Below are positions 43,755-54,843 of a stretch of 64,000 bases of DNA, piece by piece. Both the position numbers and the translations under genes were made by a program. The stretch's first letter is position 1. Each line of letters opens with the position of its first letter. The notes beneath the pieces are model-generated. The model was not told the DNA's origin, searched no databases, and saw nothing but the letters and a program-made list of their open reading frames with translations. The stretch comes from Sophora flavescens (taxonomy: Eukaryota; Streptophyta; Magnoliopsida; Fabales; Fabaceae): NCBI GenBank assembly GCA_030762895.1, contig CM061063.1, forward strand, positions 219,539,223 through 219,603,222. Direction: 5' to 3'.

Positions 43755-45586
43755 AATCACCCCAAGCTTAAAACTTTGCTTGTCCTCAAGCAATTACTCA
43801 GGCCATAAGATATAAATCATTCAAAGCATGGATAGTGAACCAAAAACCCTAGAAGCTAATCCAAGTGATAGGCATATTCAATAAGCACTCAAGAGATAAT
43901 CAAGTTCAAGTCCAATTAGAAGCTTAGGTTCTTCAAGTTCATATCCTCACTGATTTGGGCACTCATCTCACCTCACTCAAGTGTTTTAGGGTATATGACA
44001 ATTCGCTCTATTTCCTCAAGGAAAGTATTTTACCATAGGCTTGACTATTAACCAAATCTCCACTTTATTAATGAAAACACTTAAGAATCAAGAGGTCTTT
44101 TCCTTTGGTTGTAATGTGGCCATGGGATTTATTGTAAGGTGGGAAAATCAAGGAAAAGGGAATTTCAAGAAGGCTAGACAGATTATCAAACATTACAAAG
44201 TATGACACCTTCTAAAATACCTTTTGGGGGCTTTGATTTAATTTTTCCACCTTTCTTCTTTTTTTTTCTTTTTCTTTTCATTTCTCACTTTCTTTGTCAT
44301 CCCCTTCTCCATTTTTCTTTTCTCGTTTATTTCATGTTATTTGTTTGGAGAAGGGGAGATTTATAGCTCAAGAGAAATTACTTCCTAATTTTTTTATCCC
44401 ATACTTTTTCCAACTACCATTTTGCCCTTTTTGTAATACTTTAAAAGGTGCCATACCAAGCATTATTTATCAAAGTAATTCAAGGTACCAAGAAAAGTAT
44501 TTTATCTTTAGGCTCAAAATTGGGCAACTAAGGGGTAGCATTTAAACATTCAAAGCTCGGGAGGCCAGAAAAATACCTAGTGCCTCAATCATTTCCAAAA
44601 ATGTTTTCAAAAAAATTTTTAAGTTTTGAAATGGTTTCAAGTCAAGTTCTAGAAAATACAGTCCAAGAGGAATTACAACACTCTATCACAAGAAATGGGG
44701 TAGATTTAGTGAATACCCCTATTTGGCTCAAAATCTTACATTTAGTAGTTCAAAAATCAGTGAGGTACACAAGCTTAAGGAACCACATGCTAATTATCAA
44801 CTATCAAATGACTATCTCAAGAAATTTCATTTTTAGCCATATCACAAGAATAATGAAAAATTGGGTTCAAAATTCACTATCTCAATTCATTTGGCTCCAA
44901 GTTCTCACAATCGGATGCATGTTCTAAGTGAGGGGCAATCTAGAGAATGTGATCATACCAATCTATGCCTATGAGAATGCAATATGAATGCAACAATGCA
45001 AATGCGAAAATAAATACCCCTACCCCAAGCTTGATTACTTACATTGTCTCCAATGTAAATAATCAAGTCGGAGAGAGGAGAAAAATGGAACAACTTACCG
45101 AGTCGGTAGCGGGTGTTGGCTTCACATTCCAGTCAAAACTTGGGTGGAAATTTTATCACGGCCGTGAGGCTCATCACGGGCAGGCCGTGATTGTTTCTGG
45201 TCCTCAGGAGTTGCCCTGTCACGGCCGTGGTCTACATCACGGCTAGGCCGTGATGCTCTCTGACCTCGGCATCCTACTCATCACGCCCGTGATGGTTGTC
45301 ACGGCTAGGCCGTGATCCTTTCTGTGCTCTTGTTTAGTTCATCACGGCCGTGACCACTGTCACGGCCAGAGCGTGATGGCCTCTGACTTTATCCTTTTTT
45401 ATGCTCTTCTTCTCTTTCTCAACCTGAAAACACTAGACAAACCTATTAATGATATTTTTGCCTCTTGATCTTCTCAAATTATTCAAGAGGTTAAATCAAA
45501 AACAAAAGGAAAAAGGGAAAGAAAACTTGGGTTGCCTCCCAAGAAGCGCTTATTTATGGTCTTAAGCTTGACCATACTTCCTTAAA
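43755..45586 (-). other. Gypsy 3' internal region without genes
   Basis: About 1.8 kb between the protease and the LTR, where RT, RNase H and integrase would lie in an autonomous element. I see no conserved motif in it. It holds a long pyrimidine-rich tract at 44250-44320 and, at 45150-45390, four more units of the CACGGCCGTGA palindrome array also found in the LTR. Confidence 0.7.
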
Positions 45587-46340
45587 TCAACCGGGGTCGA
45601 CTGGACGTAGAAGTGCCGGAACACTTCTCTTCCAAGGAGCTCCTTCAAAAAGCCGTTTCTGCTCATACGGCCAATAATGCTTCCGCTTCGCTCTTTTCTC
45701 TCGGAGCTTCCTAGCCTTCCTTCCTCCCGGCGGAAGTTTTGTTTCCGCATGGACAGCAACTCCAACTTCACCACTACTGGGTGCATCATTAGCCTTGCAT
45801 ATCTTTGGGGTTGCTTCCATTCTAAGTTCTTTCTCTACCGCTGGAGACGTTACATCAATTCTGCACACATGGCTCTCAAAAGGAGGGTTGTTACAAGAGT
45901 TAGTCAACTGAAAATTTACCCTACCTTCCTCTACATTTAGAGAGAGTTTGCCATTCCTTACGTCTATTACCGCTCCAGCGGTTGCCAAGAATGGCCTTCC
46001 TAAAATGATGGGGAATTTAGAATTCCCTTTCATGTCCAATACCAGGAAGTCGGTAGGGATGAGAATTTTCCCTACCTTTACAAGAACATTCTCTAGTATG
46101 CCTAGAGGAGTCCTAGTTGAGCCATCCGCAATTTGTAAGGGGAATTTGAATGGTCTCAACTCTTTGCTTCCCAACCTTTCCATGATAGTGAGGGACATCA
46201 AGCTCGCACTAGCCCCTAGGTCACATAAGGCTTGGTCAATTTGCACTTGTTCAATCGAGCAAGCGATGGAGAAACTACCTGGGTCTTTCAGTTTAGTAGG
46301 CATTTTAGTCTCTACATCTACTTGCTTTTTCCTGACCAAC
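45587..46340 (-). pseudogene. Gypsy aspartic protease
   Basis: Open frame of about 250 codons on the minus strand. The active site region is ALCDLGASASLM, the DLGAS variant usual in Athila/Tat elements, followed by a flap-like stretch and PIILGRPFLATAGAVIDV near the end of the domain. The protease would cleave gag. The frame is offset from gag by a shift near 46325, and it ends KRKHYWPYEQKRLFEG... without entering RT. Whether the shift is a lesion or a recoding site cannot be told from one copy. Confidence 0.85.
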
Positions 46341-47912
46341 CTCTGTGGGAAAGGTATCGGGGTTGGTACGGTGGTGGAGGGACATACTTCGGTTCTGGCT
46401 CTTCTTTTTCGCTCGTGTCCTCCTCCGGTTCCACCTCCATTTCAGCTACCCCCACCCCAAGCTTATCATCCCTCAAGTGTATGACATTGCAATGCTCATT
46501 GGGATTTGCTTCGGGTTGCCCCGGGAATGTACCCTTAGGTCTCGAGTACGTGCTGGCTTGTTGGGCAATTTGTGTTTCTAGCATCTTGTTACGAGTTGCT
46601 AAGTTGTCTACCTTAGATGCTAGCTCCTTTATTGCTTCACTCACTGCCCTTCCTTGTTGTCTAAACTCCTCATTCTGTTTTGTCTGAGTTTCAACAAAAC
46701 TTTCAAATAAAGTCTCGAGTTTAGATCTTTGTACCTGAGGATACCCGGTCTTGCTCTCTTATTACCTTGACCCTCTTGGAACTCATGGTTGAGCGTGTTG
46801 CTGTAGTTGCCGTAGGAGAGGTAAGGGTTGTTTCTTCTTTGGTTGTAGGGATTTGGGGGAGCATAGTTGGGCAGCTTCGGGTTCGTATCGTAGTAGTTGT
46901 TACAAGAGTTCACTTGCTCACCCGAAGCGCCAGATCCATGTGGGCATTCCATCATGTCATGTCCCTGTATTCCACAAATCTCACAAACAAGGTTAGTAGC
47001 ACCTAATGCACTCACATTAGCTCTTTCAAGCCGATCAAAACGTTTATTAAGTGAGTCTATCTTTGACATAATAAGATCTGTGCTATTTACCTCAAACTTA
47101 CCCCCCGAAATCTTGTTCAGGTTATTACCTCTTTCGGATCCCCATTGGTGGTAGTTGGTGGCGACATTCTCGATGATGTTGAATGCCTCAGTCAGAGGCC
47201 TATTCATAAACGCTCCACCGGCTGCAGAATCTAGTGACACCTTCGAAGAGTAATCCAATCCGTTATAGAAGGTGTGCACTATTAATCACCTCTCGAGTCC
47301 GTGATGTGGGCATGACTCCAGCAGTCCCTTGTATCGATCCCAAGCTTCCGATAATGATTCTCCGTCTTTCTGGAAGAAGCCGGTGATCTGGGTCCTTATG
47401 TAGGCTGTCTTGGATGGAGGGAAGAATTTCTCCAAGAACGCCTGCTCCAGTTGGTCCCTAGTGGTCAAAGTGTTAGCGGGGATTTGCTTAAGCCAGGCCT
47501 TCACCTTTCCAGTGAGAGATGAGGGGAACAGTCTCAAACGCACAACATCGACCGAGGCTCCATTAATCCTGATTACGTCGGTGAACTCTAAGAATGTTTC
47601 TATATGATCGGTCGGGTCCTCCAAAGGCAATCCTCCGAATTGATGTTGCCTAATCATGTTGATTAGCATAGGTGGTATGGTATAGTTTTCCGCCTCAATC
47701 TCTGGCCTTGCAATCCCAGTTCGCAAGCCTCTCGCATTTGGGGCTGCGTAGTCCTTCAAAGGTTTTGTATCCGGTTGATTCGCCATGAGTGGAACGGGAC
47801 TCAACCTTTCTCCCTCTCTTTGTAGTCTTCTACGTCTGTGGAAGGTTCTCTCAATTTCTGGATCAACCTCACCAAGGCTCCCAAGACTTAGAGATCTTTG
47901 CATATAACACAC
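46318..47912 (-). pseudogene. Gypsy gag, nearly intact
   Basis: Retrotransposon gag protein. The matrix/capsid region (47912-47286) includes GLPLEDPTDHIETFLEF, AFLEKFFPPSKT and FQKDGESLSEAWDRYK. A single TGA at about 47284 separates it from VHTFYNGLDYSSKVSLDSAA, and a CCHC zinc knuckle CEICGIQGHDMMEC follows at about 46965-47010. A shift near 46740 moves the coiled-coil and Pro/Glu-rich C-terminus (EAIKELASKVDNLATRNKML) to another frame. With so few lesions the protein was probably functional recently. It would package element RNA, with enzymes supplied by a relative. Confidence 0.85.
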
Positions 47913-48047
47913 AGAGAGATGGATACAATAGAAGGAAAAGAATTTTTTTTTGATTTTTTTTTAATATTTCAGAAATAAAAATCAAACAAAAAGAAAAGGT
48001 CCAGAAAAATCAATTCAAAATTTGAATTGAGATTCGAAAAGGCACAA

Positions 48048-48065
48048 TCCCCAGCAACGGCGCCA
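48048..48065 (-). promoter_or_regulatory. Gypsy primer binding site
   Basis: On the minus strand TGGCGCCGTTGCTGGGGA, six bases inside the 5' LTR. It is close to the tRNA-Asp type site (TGGCGCC...) common in Athila/Tat gypsy elements. Confidence 0.8.
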
Positions 48066-48071
48066 AAAACT

Positions 48072-49690
48072 TGATGTGCGCTGCGGCGCGCGCGTGCGAT
48101 TCCGGCAAGTGTACCGGACTGCCGTCAAGTAATAAAAGATATCGAACCCACAGAGACTGTGTTCTCGAATCGCAATCGGTTTTCGAATCGATTAGATCTG
48201 GACTTTGTAAAAAGGATTTTTATGTTTTGAGTGAAAAGGATTTTGAATTCGAAATTAAAAGATAGATGAGCAGAAAACAAATGTTTATGAGGTTTTGGAT
48301 CTAGACGGATTCCTAGGGATTTGGGTTACCTTTGAGGCTGTTTATGTTGCTAATCTGATTTACCTTTGTTGATTAACGAAATTGCCTTGAAGGCGAGTTT
48401 ATCCTCTAATAGCTTAAGCTCCCTCTCGGGTTACAAAAGCCGTGCCCAATTGACCCGACCCCTACTCTCGTGGTAGTCGATCCCAGATTAGACCCTTTGC
48501 GCTCCGTGACAACTCGTTGCTCCTCGAGGGACGGCTTCTAACTCTCGTGATTTCAGTCCCAAGTCTGACTTCTATAGGTCCGACACCTAAGTTCACCGCT
48601 AGGTTCCTCCTTATAATGTCTAAGTCATGCAAATAACCTAAGTTCACCGCTAGGTTCCTCCTTAGATCATCCACATCTCACAAACCAGTGGCCGTCGGGC
48701 TTTACGAGTGAAACACCCTAGAAATCCTAAGTTCACCGCTAGGTTCCTCCTTAGAACGTCTACGTCACGCAAATAACGGTTGCCGAAATTTATGAGTGAT
48801 TAACACACTAGAAATCAGATCTAAAACAATAACGAAATCAACAACGATTTTACATCAAATCAACATCATTTACAAACCTCGGGCAGAGCCCTAGTCCCTA
48901 GAAACAAACTACTACTCCAGTCTTGCCATGGAGATGACAAGCTGGGTTGACAACATAATGAAAATCAGAAAAATCAGAGAAGAGAAGAGAAGAGGAGAAG
49001 AGAGATCTATGCCTAAGTCCTAGTTGTTATGGATCATCCAATGTGTCTTCTCAGATCTGATGCCTTGATCCTTATTTATAGAAATGGGGAAGTTAGAGTC
49101 CCAAACCAACTCAAAATCTGATCTATTTCGGTTTCTTCAGGTCCAAGTAATGCGCGTCACGGCCGTGATGGCCATCACGGCCAGGCCGTGACGGTCTCTG
49201 CTTCTGGTTGCTCTGCGAAATTCCAGTCTCTCGCGAGGCGAGCCTATGCTCGCGTCGCGAGCCCTCTGTTATGGCCGTGTTCTGAATCACGGCTGGGCCG
49301 TGATGTGCTCTGACTTGTGGTGGTTTTGGGTCACGACCGTGATGGCTATCACGGCCAGGCCGTGATGACTCGACTTGATCTTTCTTCTTCTTCAGTTTTG
49401 CTCGATCATGGCCGTGATGGGCATCACGGCTAGGCCGTGATGGGCATCACGGCTAGGCCGTGATGGGCTCTGTTTGGCTCATTTTCTTCAGTTTTAAAGC
49501 TCCATCTTCATCCAAACTTCATCATGGTTGATCTCGAGCAATTTACCCTTGATATCTGCAAAACAACACACGAAAACCGCCTTACCCGTTCCAAAGGAAA
49601 ATTAACCTAAAATCTAATAACAATATGCCTAAACTACATGAAAATGCATGCAAAATGATAGACAAAGATGATGTGGAATCACACTCATCA
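48072..49690 (-). repeat. Gypsy 5' LTR (right in window)
   Basis: A 1,619-bp copy of the left LTR, with the 28-bp units at 48586, 48637 and 48726 and the palindrome array at about 49155-49465. The differences are mostly C/T or G/A, several inside CG-rich palindromes, as methylated-cytosine decay would give. Confidence 0.95.
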
Positions 49691-49841
49691 TCCCCCCATC
49701 CTTCTTTTGTTCTTTGATTTCTTTTGATTCATCAATAAATGCTTAGCATGCAGCAAATGATTGTTGAATTGGGTGGTGCCAACATAGTTGGGATGGCCTC
49801 TTTCATAGTGATGCTTTTGCATGCTACTTATATAAAAAAAA

Positions 49842-50265
49842 GAGAGAGGAGTCTCTCTGAGTGATTAGGGTGAGGTATCCCTAAGGAAGAACATTGAGGC
49901 TCTTCACAAGAGTGTGTTATCTCGAGGTGAAGGAGTGCTCTGTGGTGTAAAGGTTTTTCAAGCTATATGGCTAAACTTGTTGTGTTAGTGTGTGAAAACC
50001 CACAAGTGGAGTGGGGACTGGATGTAGGTCACAGTGGTGGTGACTGAACCAGGATAAATCTGGTTGTGTGGTATCTCTAAACTCAAACTTATTCCTTTTA
50101 ATGTAGCTTATGAAAATTGATTTTCTTCATGCATCTTTTTAGTTGAGCTATTTTGTGACTAAGAGATTTCTTTCTCTTACAAATCATCTAAGACTTAAAT
50201 CTAAAATTCTCCGTTAAGATTGGTCTTGATGATCCTTTGATCTTTGATTTTGCTCTTTTGATAAG
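49842..50265. repeat. C2 LTR fragments, forward then inverted
   Basis: 49842-50100 continues the C2 LTR in forward orientation (the complement of about 35870-36090). 50105-50265 is the complement of about 40255-40440, so it is an inverted 5' LTR piece. The join between them lies at about 50095-50108. C1 pol sequence starts right after. Confidence 0.75.
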
Positions 50266-50290
50266 ATAATACCTGTTGCAGATTTGCTTA

Positions 50291-53200
50291 ACAACAGGAA
50301 GAAAATAGATGTCTTGGTACTTGGACAGTGGCTGCTCACGACACATGACGGTAGAAAGGTCTATGTTCCAAAACCTTAAGCCCAAAGATGGTGGCTGGGT
50401 CACATTTGGAGGAAATCGGAAAGGGAAAATCATTGGTATAGTTAAAATTGGTAAACATCCTTTTCCCTCCATTGATAATGTCCTTTTAGTAAATGGCTTG
50501 AAGCACAATCTTTTGAGCATAAGTCAATTATGAAACAGTGGATATGCAGTTTCTTTTGATAAGAACATGTGTACTATCAAGAAAGATGATGGATCACTTT
50601 TATTCACTGCTAAATGGTAAAACAATTTCTATAAGATTGACTTGGAGGACCTCTCAAATCAAAGTGTCTCATGTCTAGTGTCCATTGAAGATGAGCGATG
50701 GATTTGGCACAAAAGGCTAGGTCATGCAAGCTTGATATTAATTTCAAAGCTAAACAAGCATAACCTTTTGAGAGGACTACTAAACCTTAAGTTCAAATCT
50801 GATGCTCTCTGTGATGCATGTCAAAAGGGAAAACAAGTCAAAGGTTCTTTTGAATCTAAGAATATTGTTAGTACCAATAGACCACTAGAGTTGCTACATC
50901 TTGATCTTTTTGGTCCAACACGGACTGCCTCTGTCAGTGGTAAGAAATATGGTCTTGTCATAGTAGACGACTACACTAGATGGACATGGGTTATGTTCCT
51001 AACTCACAAGGATGAGCCTTTTAAGGTCTTTTCTGTATTCTGCAACCGTGTACAGAATGAAAAAGGCATGTGTATCACTTCAATCATAAGTGACCATGGG
51101 GGAGAGTTTGAAAATGAGCTATTTCATAAGTACTGTGAAGAAAGTGGTATCCTTCACAACTTCTCAATACTTAGAACACCGCAGCAAAATGGTGTGGTAG
51201 AGAGAAAGAACAGATCTCTTCAAGAGATGGCTAGAACTATGCTCAGTGACAACTTTGTCCCTAGACACTTCTGGACTGAAGCTGTTAATACTGCCTGCTA
51301 CATTCAGAACAGAATATACATTAGACCTATCCCGAATAAGACCCCTGATGAATTGTGGAAAGGACGAAAACCCAACATATCTTATTTTCACCCCTTTGGT
51401 TGTAAATGCTATATACTAAATACTAAAGATCAACTTGGTAAGTTTGATGCTAAAACAGATAATGGAATAATATTAGGTTATTCTGAAACATCTAAAGGCT
51501 TTAGAGTTTATAATTCTAGGACTCTGATAGTAGAGGAAAGTATTCATGTCAAGTTTGATGACAAATAGTCTGATAAGAAATTATCAGAGCTAGATGAAAC
51601 TGTTGCAGATCTTGATCTAAACATCCCAGAAGACTCACCAGAGATAAAATTTGATGATCAAGCAGATGACCCTACTCAACAACAAGAAACTTCCACTTCT
51701 CAACATGATACAGTTCAAAAATCTTGGTACTTGAAGAATTATCATCCACAAGATCAGATCATTGGAAACCCCAACGACAAGCTAAGAACCAGATCAACCT
51801 TCAGAGAACAAGATATTTCTGCACTAGTCTCTGAGTTGGAACCAAAGACAGTAGACGAGGCTCTGTTGGATGTTGGTTGGATTCTAGCTATGCAAGAAGA
51901 ACTCAATTAGTTTGAAAAAGTGATGTTTGGACTCTGGTTTCCCTGCCCAAAGACAAATCAGTGATTGGAACAAAGTGGGTTTACAGAAACAAACTTGATG
52001 AAAATGGTAAGGTAATAAGAAACAAAGCAAGACTTGTTGCTCAAGGTTTCTCTCAAGAAGAAGGTATAGATTATACTGAAACTTTTGCACCTGTTGCTAG
52101 ACTAGAAGCTATTAGAATTCTACTTTCATTTGCTTCACATCATAGTATTATGCTTTTTTTCAGATGGATGTAAAAAGTGCTTTTCTAAATGGCTTTATTA
52201 ATGAAGAAGTTTATGTTATGCAACCTCCGGGTTTTGAGTGTGAAACCCATCCTGAACATGTATATAAGCTTAAGAAAGCTTTGTACGGTCTTAAGCAAGC
52301 TCCTAGAGCTTGGTATGACAGACTAAGTTCTTTTCTTATGGAAAATGGATTCAATAGAGGAAAGGTTGACACAACCTTATTTAGAATATCCATTAAGTCT
52401 AATTTCATAGTTGTACAAATATATGTTGATGATATTATTTTTGGTTGTACTAATGAGTCCCTATGCAAAGAATTCTTTAAGTTAATGCAGAAAGAATTTG
52501 AAATGAGCATGATGGGAGAACTCAAATTCTTCCTTGGACTTCAAGTAAAACAAACCTTGGACGAGGTGCTCATCCACCAAACTAAGTATACAAAAGAGCT
52601 TCTGAAGAAGTTTAAGATGGATGAGTGTAAGCCAATGAATACTCCTATGCACCCCACTTCCATACTGAACAAAGATGATAAAGAGAAAAAGGTAGACCAA
52701 AAGGTATACAGAGGTATGATAGGATCTCTCTTATATCTTACTGCGTTTAGGCCTGATATTATGTTCAGTGTATGTTTGTGTGCTCGATTTCAATCTGATC
52801 CTAGAGAATCTCACTTATCAGCAGTTAAGAGAATCTTTAGATATTTAAAAGGTACTACTAATCTTGGTTTGTGCTTTAAGAAAAATGAAGATTACATATT
52901 AGTTGGTTTCTGTGATGCTGACTATGCTGGAGATAGAATTGAAAGAAAAAACACTAGTGGAGGATGTCACTTCATTGGAGCTAATCTTGTCTCATGGTCA
53001 AGCAAAAGACAAAGTACCATTGCCTTATCAACTACTGAAGCTGAGTATATATCAGCTGCAAGTTGCTGCTCACAACTTCTCTGGATCAAACATCAATTGG
53101 AGGACTACAATATGTTTGTAAGTAGTATTCCACTTATGTGTGATAATACCGCTGCCATAAATCTATCTAAGATTCCAATTTTGCATTCTAGAGCTAAGAA

Positions 53201-53378
53201 CATAGAGATTAAACATCATTTCATTAGGGATATTGTGCAGAAAGGTGTATTTGATATATAATTTGTTGATACTGACCATCAATGGACATATATCATTACT
53301 AAACCTCTTGTAGGGGACAGATTTATCTTTATTAGGAAGCATTTTAATATGATATGTGTGGATCAAAAAGGGGGAGAT
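50291..53378 (+). pseudogene. C1 protease-integrase-RT-RNase H, broken
   Basis: Continuation of C1. Protease WYLDSGCSRHMT (50313); integrase with LELLHLDLFGPTR, IISDHGGEFENELF and QQNGVVERKNRS (D, D, E); RT with FRWMDVKSAFLNGF and QIYVDDIIFGCTN; RNase H with FCDADYAGDRIERK, LSTTEAEYISAAS and KNIEIKHHFIRDIVQKG, which retains the segment lost from C2. Stops or shifts near 50531, 50620, 51568, 51909, 52160 and 53259. It ends at the polypurine tract AAAAAGGGGGAGAT before the 3' LTR. The integrase (50642-51568) and RT-RNase H (52164-53261) blocks are each open. Confidence 0.9.
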
Positions 53379-54838
53379 TGTTGGAACCCAAGTGGTTTTG
53401 GACTAAATAATCTCCACGTTTTGATGTTAACAAAAGGATTAAATTTACTTGGCAAAGTGTTAGTTGAGATCTAACATGTGCTTTCAGTTATGCAGGAATA
53501 TTTAATTATACGTAATAGAAACTTGGGATAAGTTTTCATTGAAAAATACGCGTTCACCCTTGTAGACGGGCTGCTCAATGTTTTGGTAAAAGTTATTTAT
53601 TTATTTGAGTAGACCGGTTTTCTTAAGTAGACAAGGCTCTAAATACTTACTAGACGGAAATCAAAATATACTTCTTAGATACAGCAAGTCCAAAGACTTG
53701 ATAGTAAACGTGTCTAGATTACCACGTAAGCTGATGAAAGTAATTGGTAAAATTGAATGAACTAAAAAATAAAGTAATCAGGTAGACGAGCTCTATCTGC
53801 CACGTCACCAGACAGAGATCTTTATAACTCATTGAGGTATAGCAAGTCCAAAGACTTGATAGACGAGAGGATATGCCACGTCTATAGAATATTTGTTCTT
53901 CACATTTGTTTTATCTGCTTTAATGTTTTACCTTGTTGTAAAAGAAACATAGTACCATCAAGAAATGCAAAAAGCAGAATCATACATTGAGATACTGCAA
54001 AACGATATGTACAATGACAACTTTATGACTAAAAAAGCTGGATCGTACACAAAGGAGGAACAACAAGTTCTCAAGCTACAATACTCAGAGCAGTGAGCTT
54101 CCAATTTCATGCTACCTCGATAACCAAGAGTACTATTCAGCTTGCCACAATCAAGCTATCAGTCACAACGGATATCATGCATTAAATGCTATCTCTAAAC
54201 GGGATTATTCAAAATAACTGTTGAAGAAATACAAGTGAAGAAGAAAGTCACTATAAATAGAAGACCTGAGATACTGAAGAAACACTCTTGCCTGCATAAC
54301 CTTGCTAGCTCAACTTTTGCCAATCAATAATCACTCATTCTAATATTCTTTCAAAAGCAAGAGTCTGTATTCCTTAGTTTGAATATTGTGAAAATATTCA
54401 TTTGATCTTAAACCTTCATATCCTCACACATAGTGAGTTAAGAAGATCAAACGTTAAATCTCTTTGTTAGAGTTAGAGCCTGAAGAGGCTTGGTAATAAA
54501 GAAATACTTGTAGCCTGGAGAGGTGTTGAATACAATAGTGGAGAAAAACCTTCAAGTAGAAGGGACTGGACGTAGCTCTTGGTTGGAAAAGAGTGAACCG
54601 GGATAAAACATCTTGTGTGAATCTTCTACTCCCGAACTCTTATAGCTTTATTTGTTTCTTAATAACTGATGGGTTTTGATATTGCTTTTGTTAAAGCTTT
54701 TTAAAAAGGATCTATTTCTTTGTGCTTGCTTCTAATTCTAATCTCCTTGTGTGCAAAAATTGTTTTAAAGGTTGTTTTCGATAATTATTAACAAACACAA
54801 TTCAAACCCCCTTCTTGTGTTTGCCTGTGTCAACTTCA
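53379..54838 (+). repeat. C1 3' LTR
   Basis: A 1,460-bp copy of the 5' LTR with a TATA box at 54252-54259 and both CAAGTCCAAAGACTTG motifs (about 53685 and 53843). It lacks about 150 bp between CCACGTC and TATAGAATATTTG (about 53880). It differs from the 5' LTR at clearly more sites than the two gypsy LTRs differ from each other, as expected for an older insertion. Confidence 0.9.
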
Positions 54839-54843
54839 GCAGG

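Larger units (their letters stand above)
42133..49690 (-). mobile_element. Non-autonomous Ty3/gypsy element, gag and protease only
   Basis: Complete element in reverse orientation: LTRs 42133-43754 and 48072-49690, perfect 5-bp target duplication TCCCC, tRNA-Asp type primer site, polypurine-like GCTTGGGGTGAT next to the other LTR, and a 4.3-kb internal region. It encodes gag and a CDLGAS-type protease like Athila/Tat elements, but there is no RT, RNase H or integrase. The LTRs differ at only about a dozen positions plus a small indel, so this is the youngest insertion that can be dated here. Confidence 0.9.
40931..49841 (+). mobile_element. LINE fragment, interrupted by a gypsy element
   Basis: 5'-truncated non-LTR retrotransposon lying within the C2 LTR. 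It consists of the C-terminal part of ORF2 (to TAG at 42094), a 3' untranslated part split by the gypsy insertion at TCCCC (42128-42132 and 49691-49695), and a short A-rich tail at about 49833-49841. About 120 bp of LTR are missing across the insertion, so no target duplication can be shown. 5' truncation and an A tail are usual for LINEs. Confidence 0.75.
35284..50265 (+). mobile_element. Ty1/copia element C2 (Sirevirus-like), rearranged
   Basis: Second Sirevirus-like copia, inserted between the C1 gag and protease. It has C-terminal gag, protease, integrase, RT, RNase H, a 3' non-coding region with several polypurine tracts and a 3' LTR (40087 on). The LTR material is rearranged: the 3' half of the LTR stands inverted at 35284-36216, and at 49842-50265 a forward middle part is joined to an inverted 5' part. 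Most likely an inversion or two opposite copies recombined. No clean target duplication was found. Confidence 0.7.
31882..54838 (+). mobile_element. Ty1/copia element C1 (Sirevirus-like)
   Basis: Complete in outline: 5' LTR 31882-33511, a tRNA-Met type primer site, gag, protease-integrase-RT-RNase H, polypurine tract AAAAAGGGGGAGAT and 3' LTR 53379-54838. It lies in the G1 integrase with target duplication GGAGG (31877-31881) and GCAGG (54839-54843), one base different. Its gag-pol junction is interrupted by C2 and everything nested in C2. Long LTRs, a large gag with zinc knuckles and coiled coil, and integrase upstream of RT fit the Sirevirus (SIRE/Maximus) group. Confidence 0.85.

Noticed and set aside
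44294..44927. Two plus-strand ORFs in the gypsy internal region
   Set aside because: They lie antisense in the non-coding 3' part of the element, are low-complexity and show no family motif.
45677..46687. Plus-strand ORFs opposite the gypsy protease and gag
   Set aside because: Antisense shadows of a clear minus-strand protease and gag.
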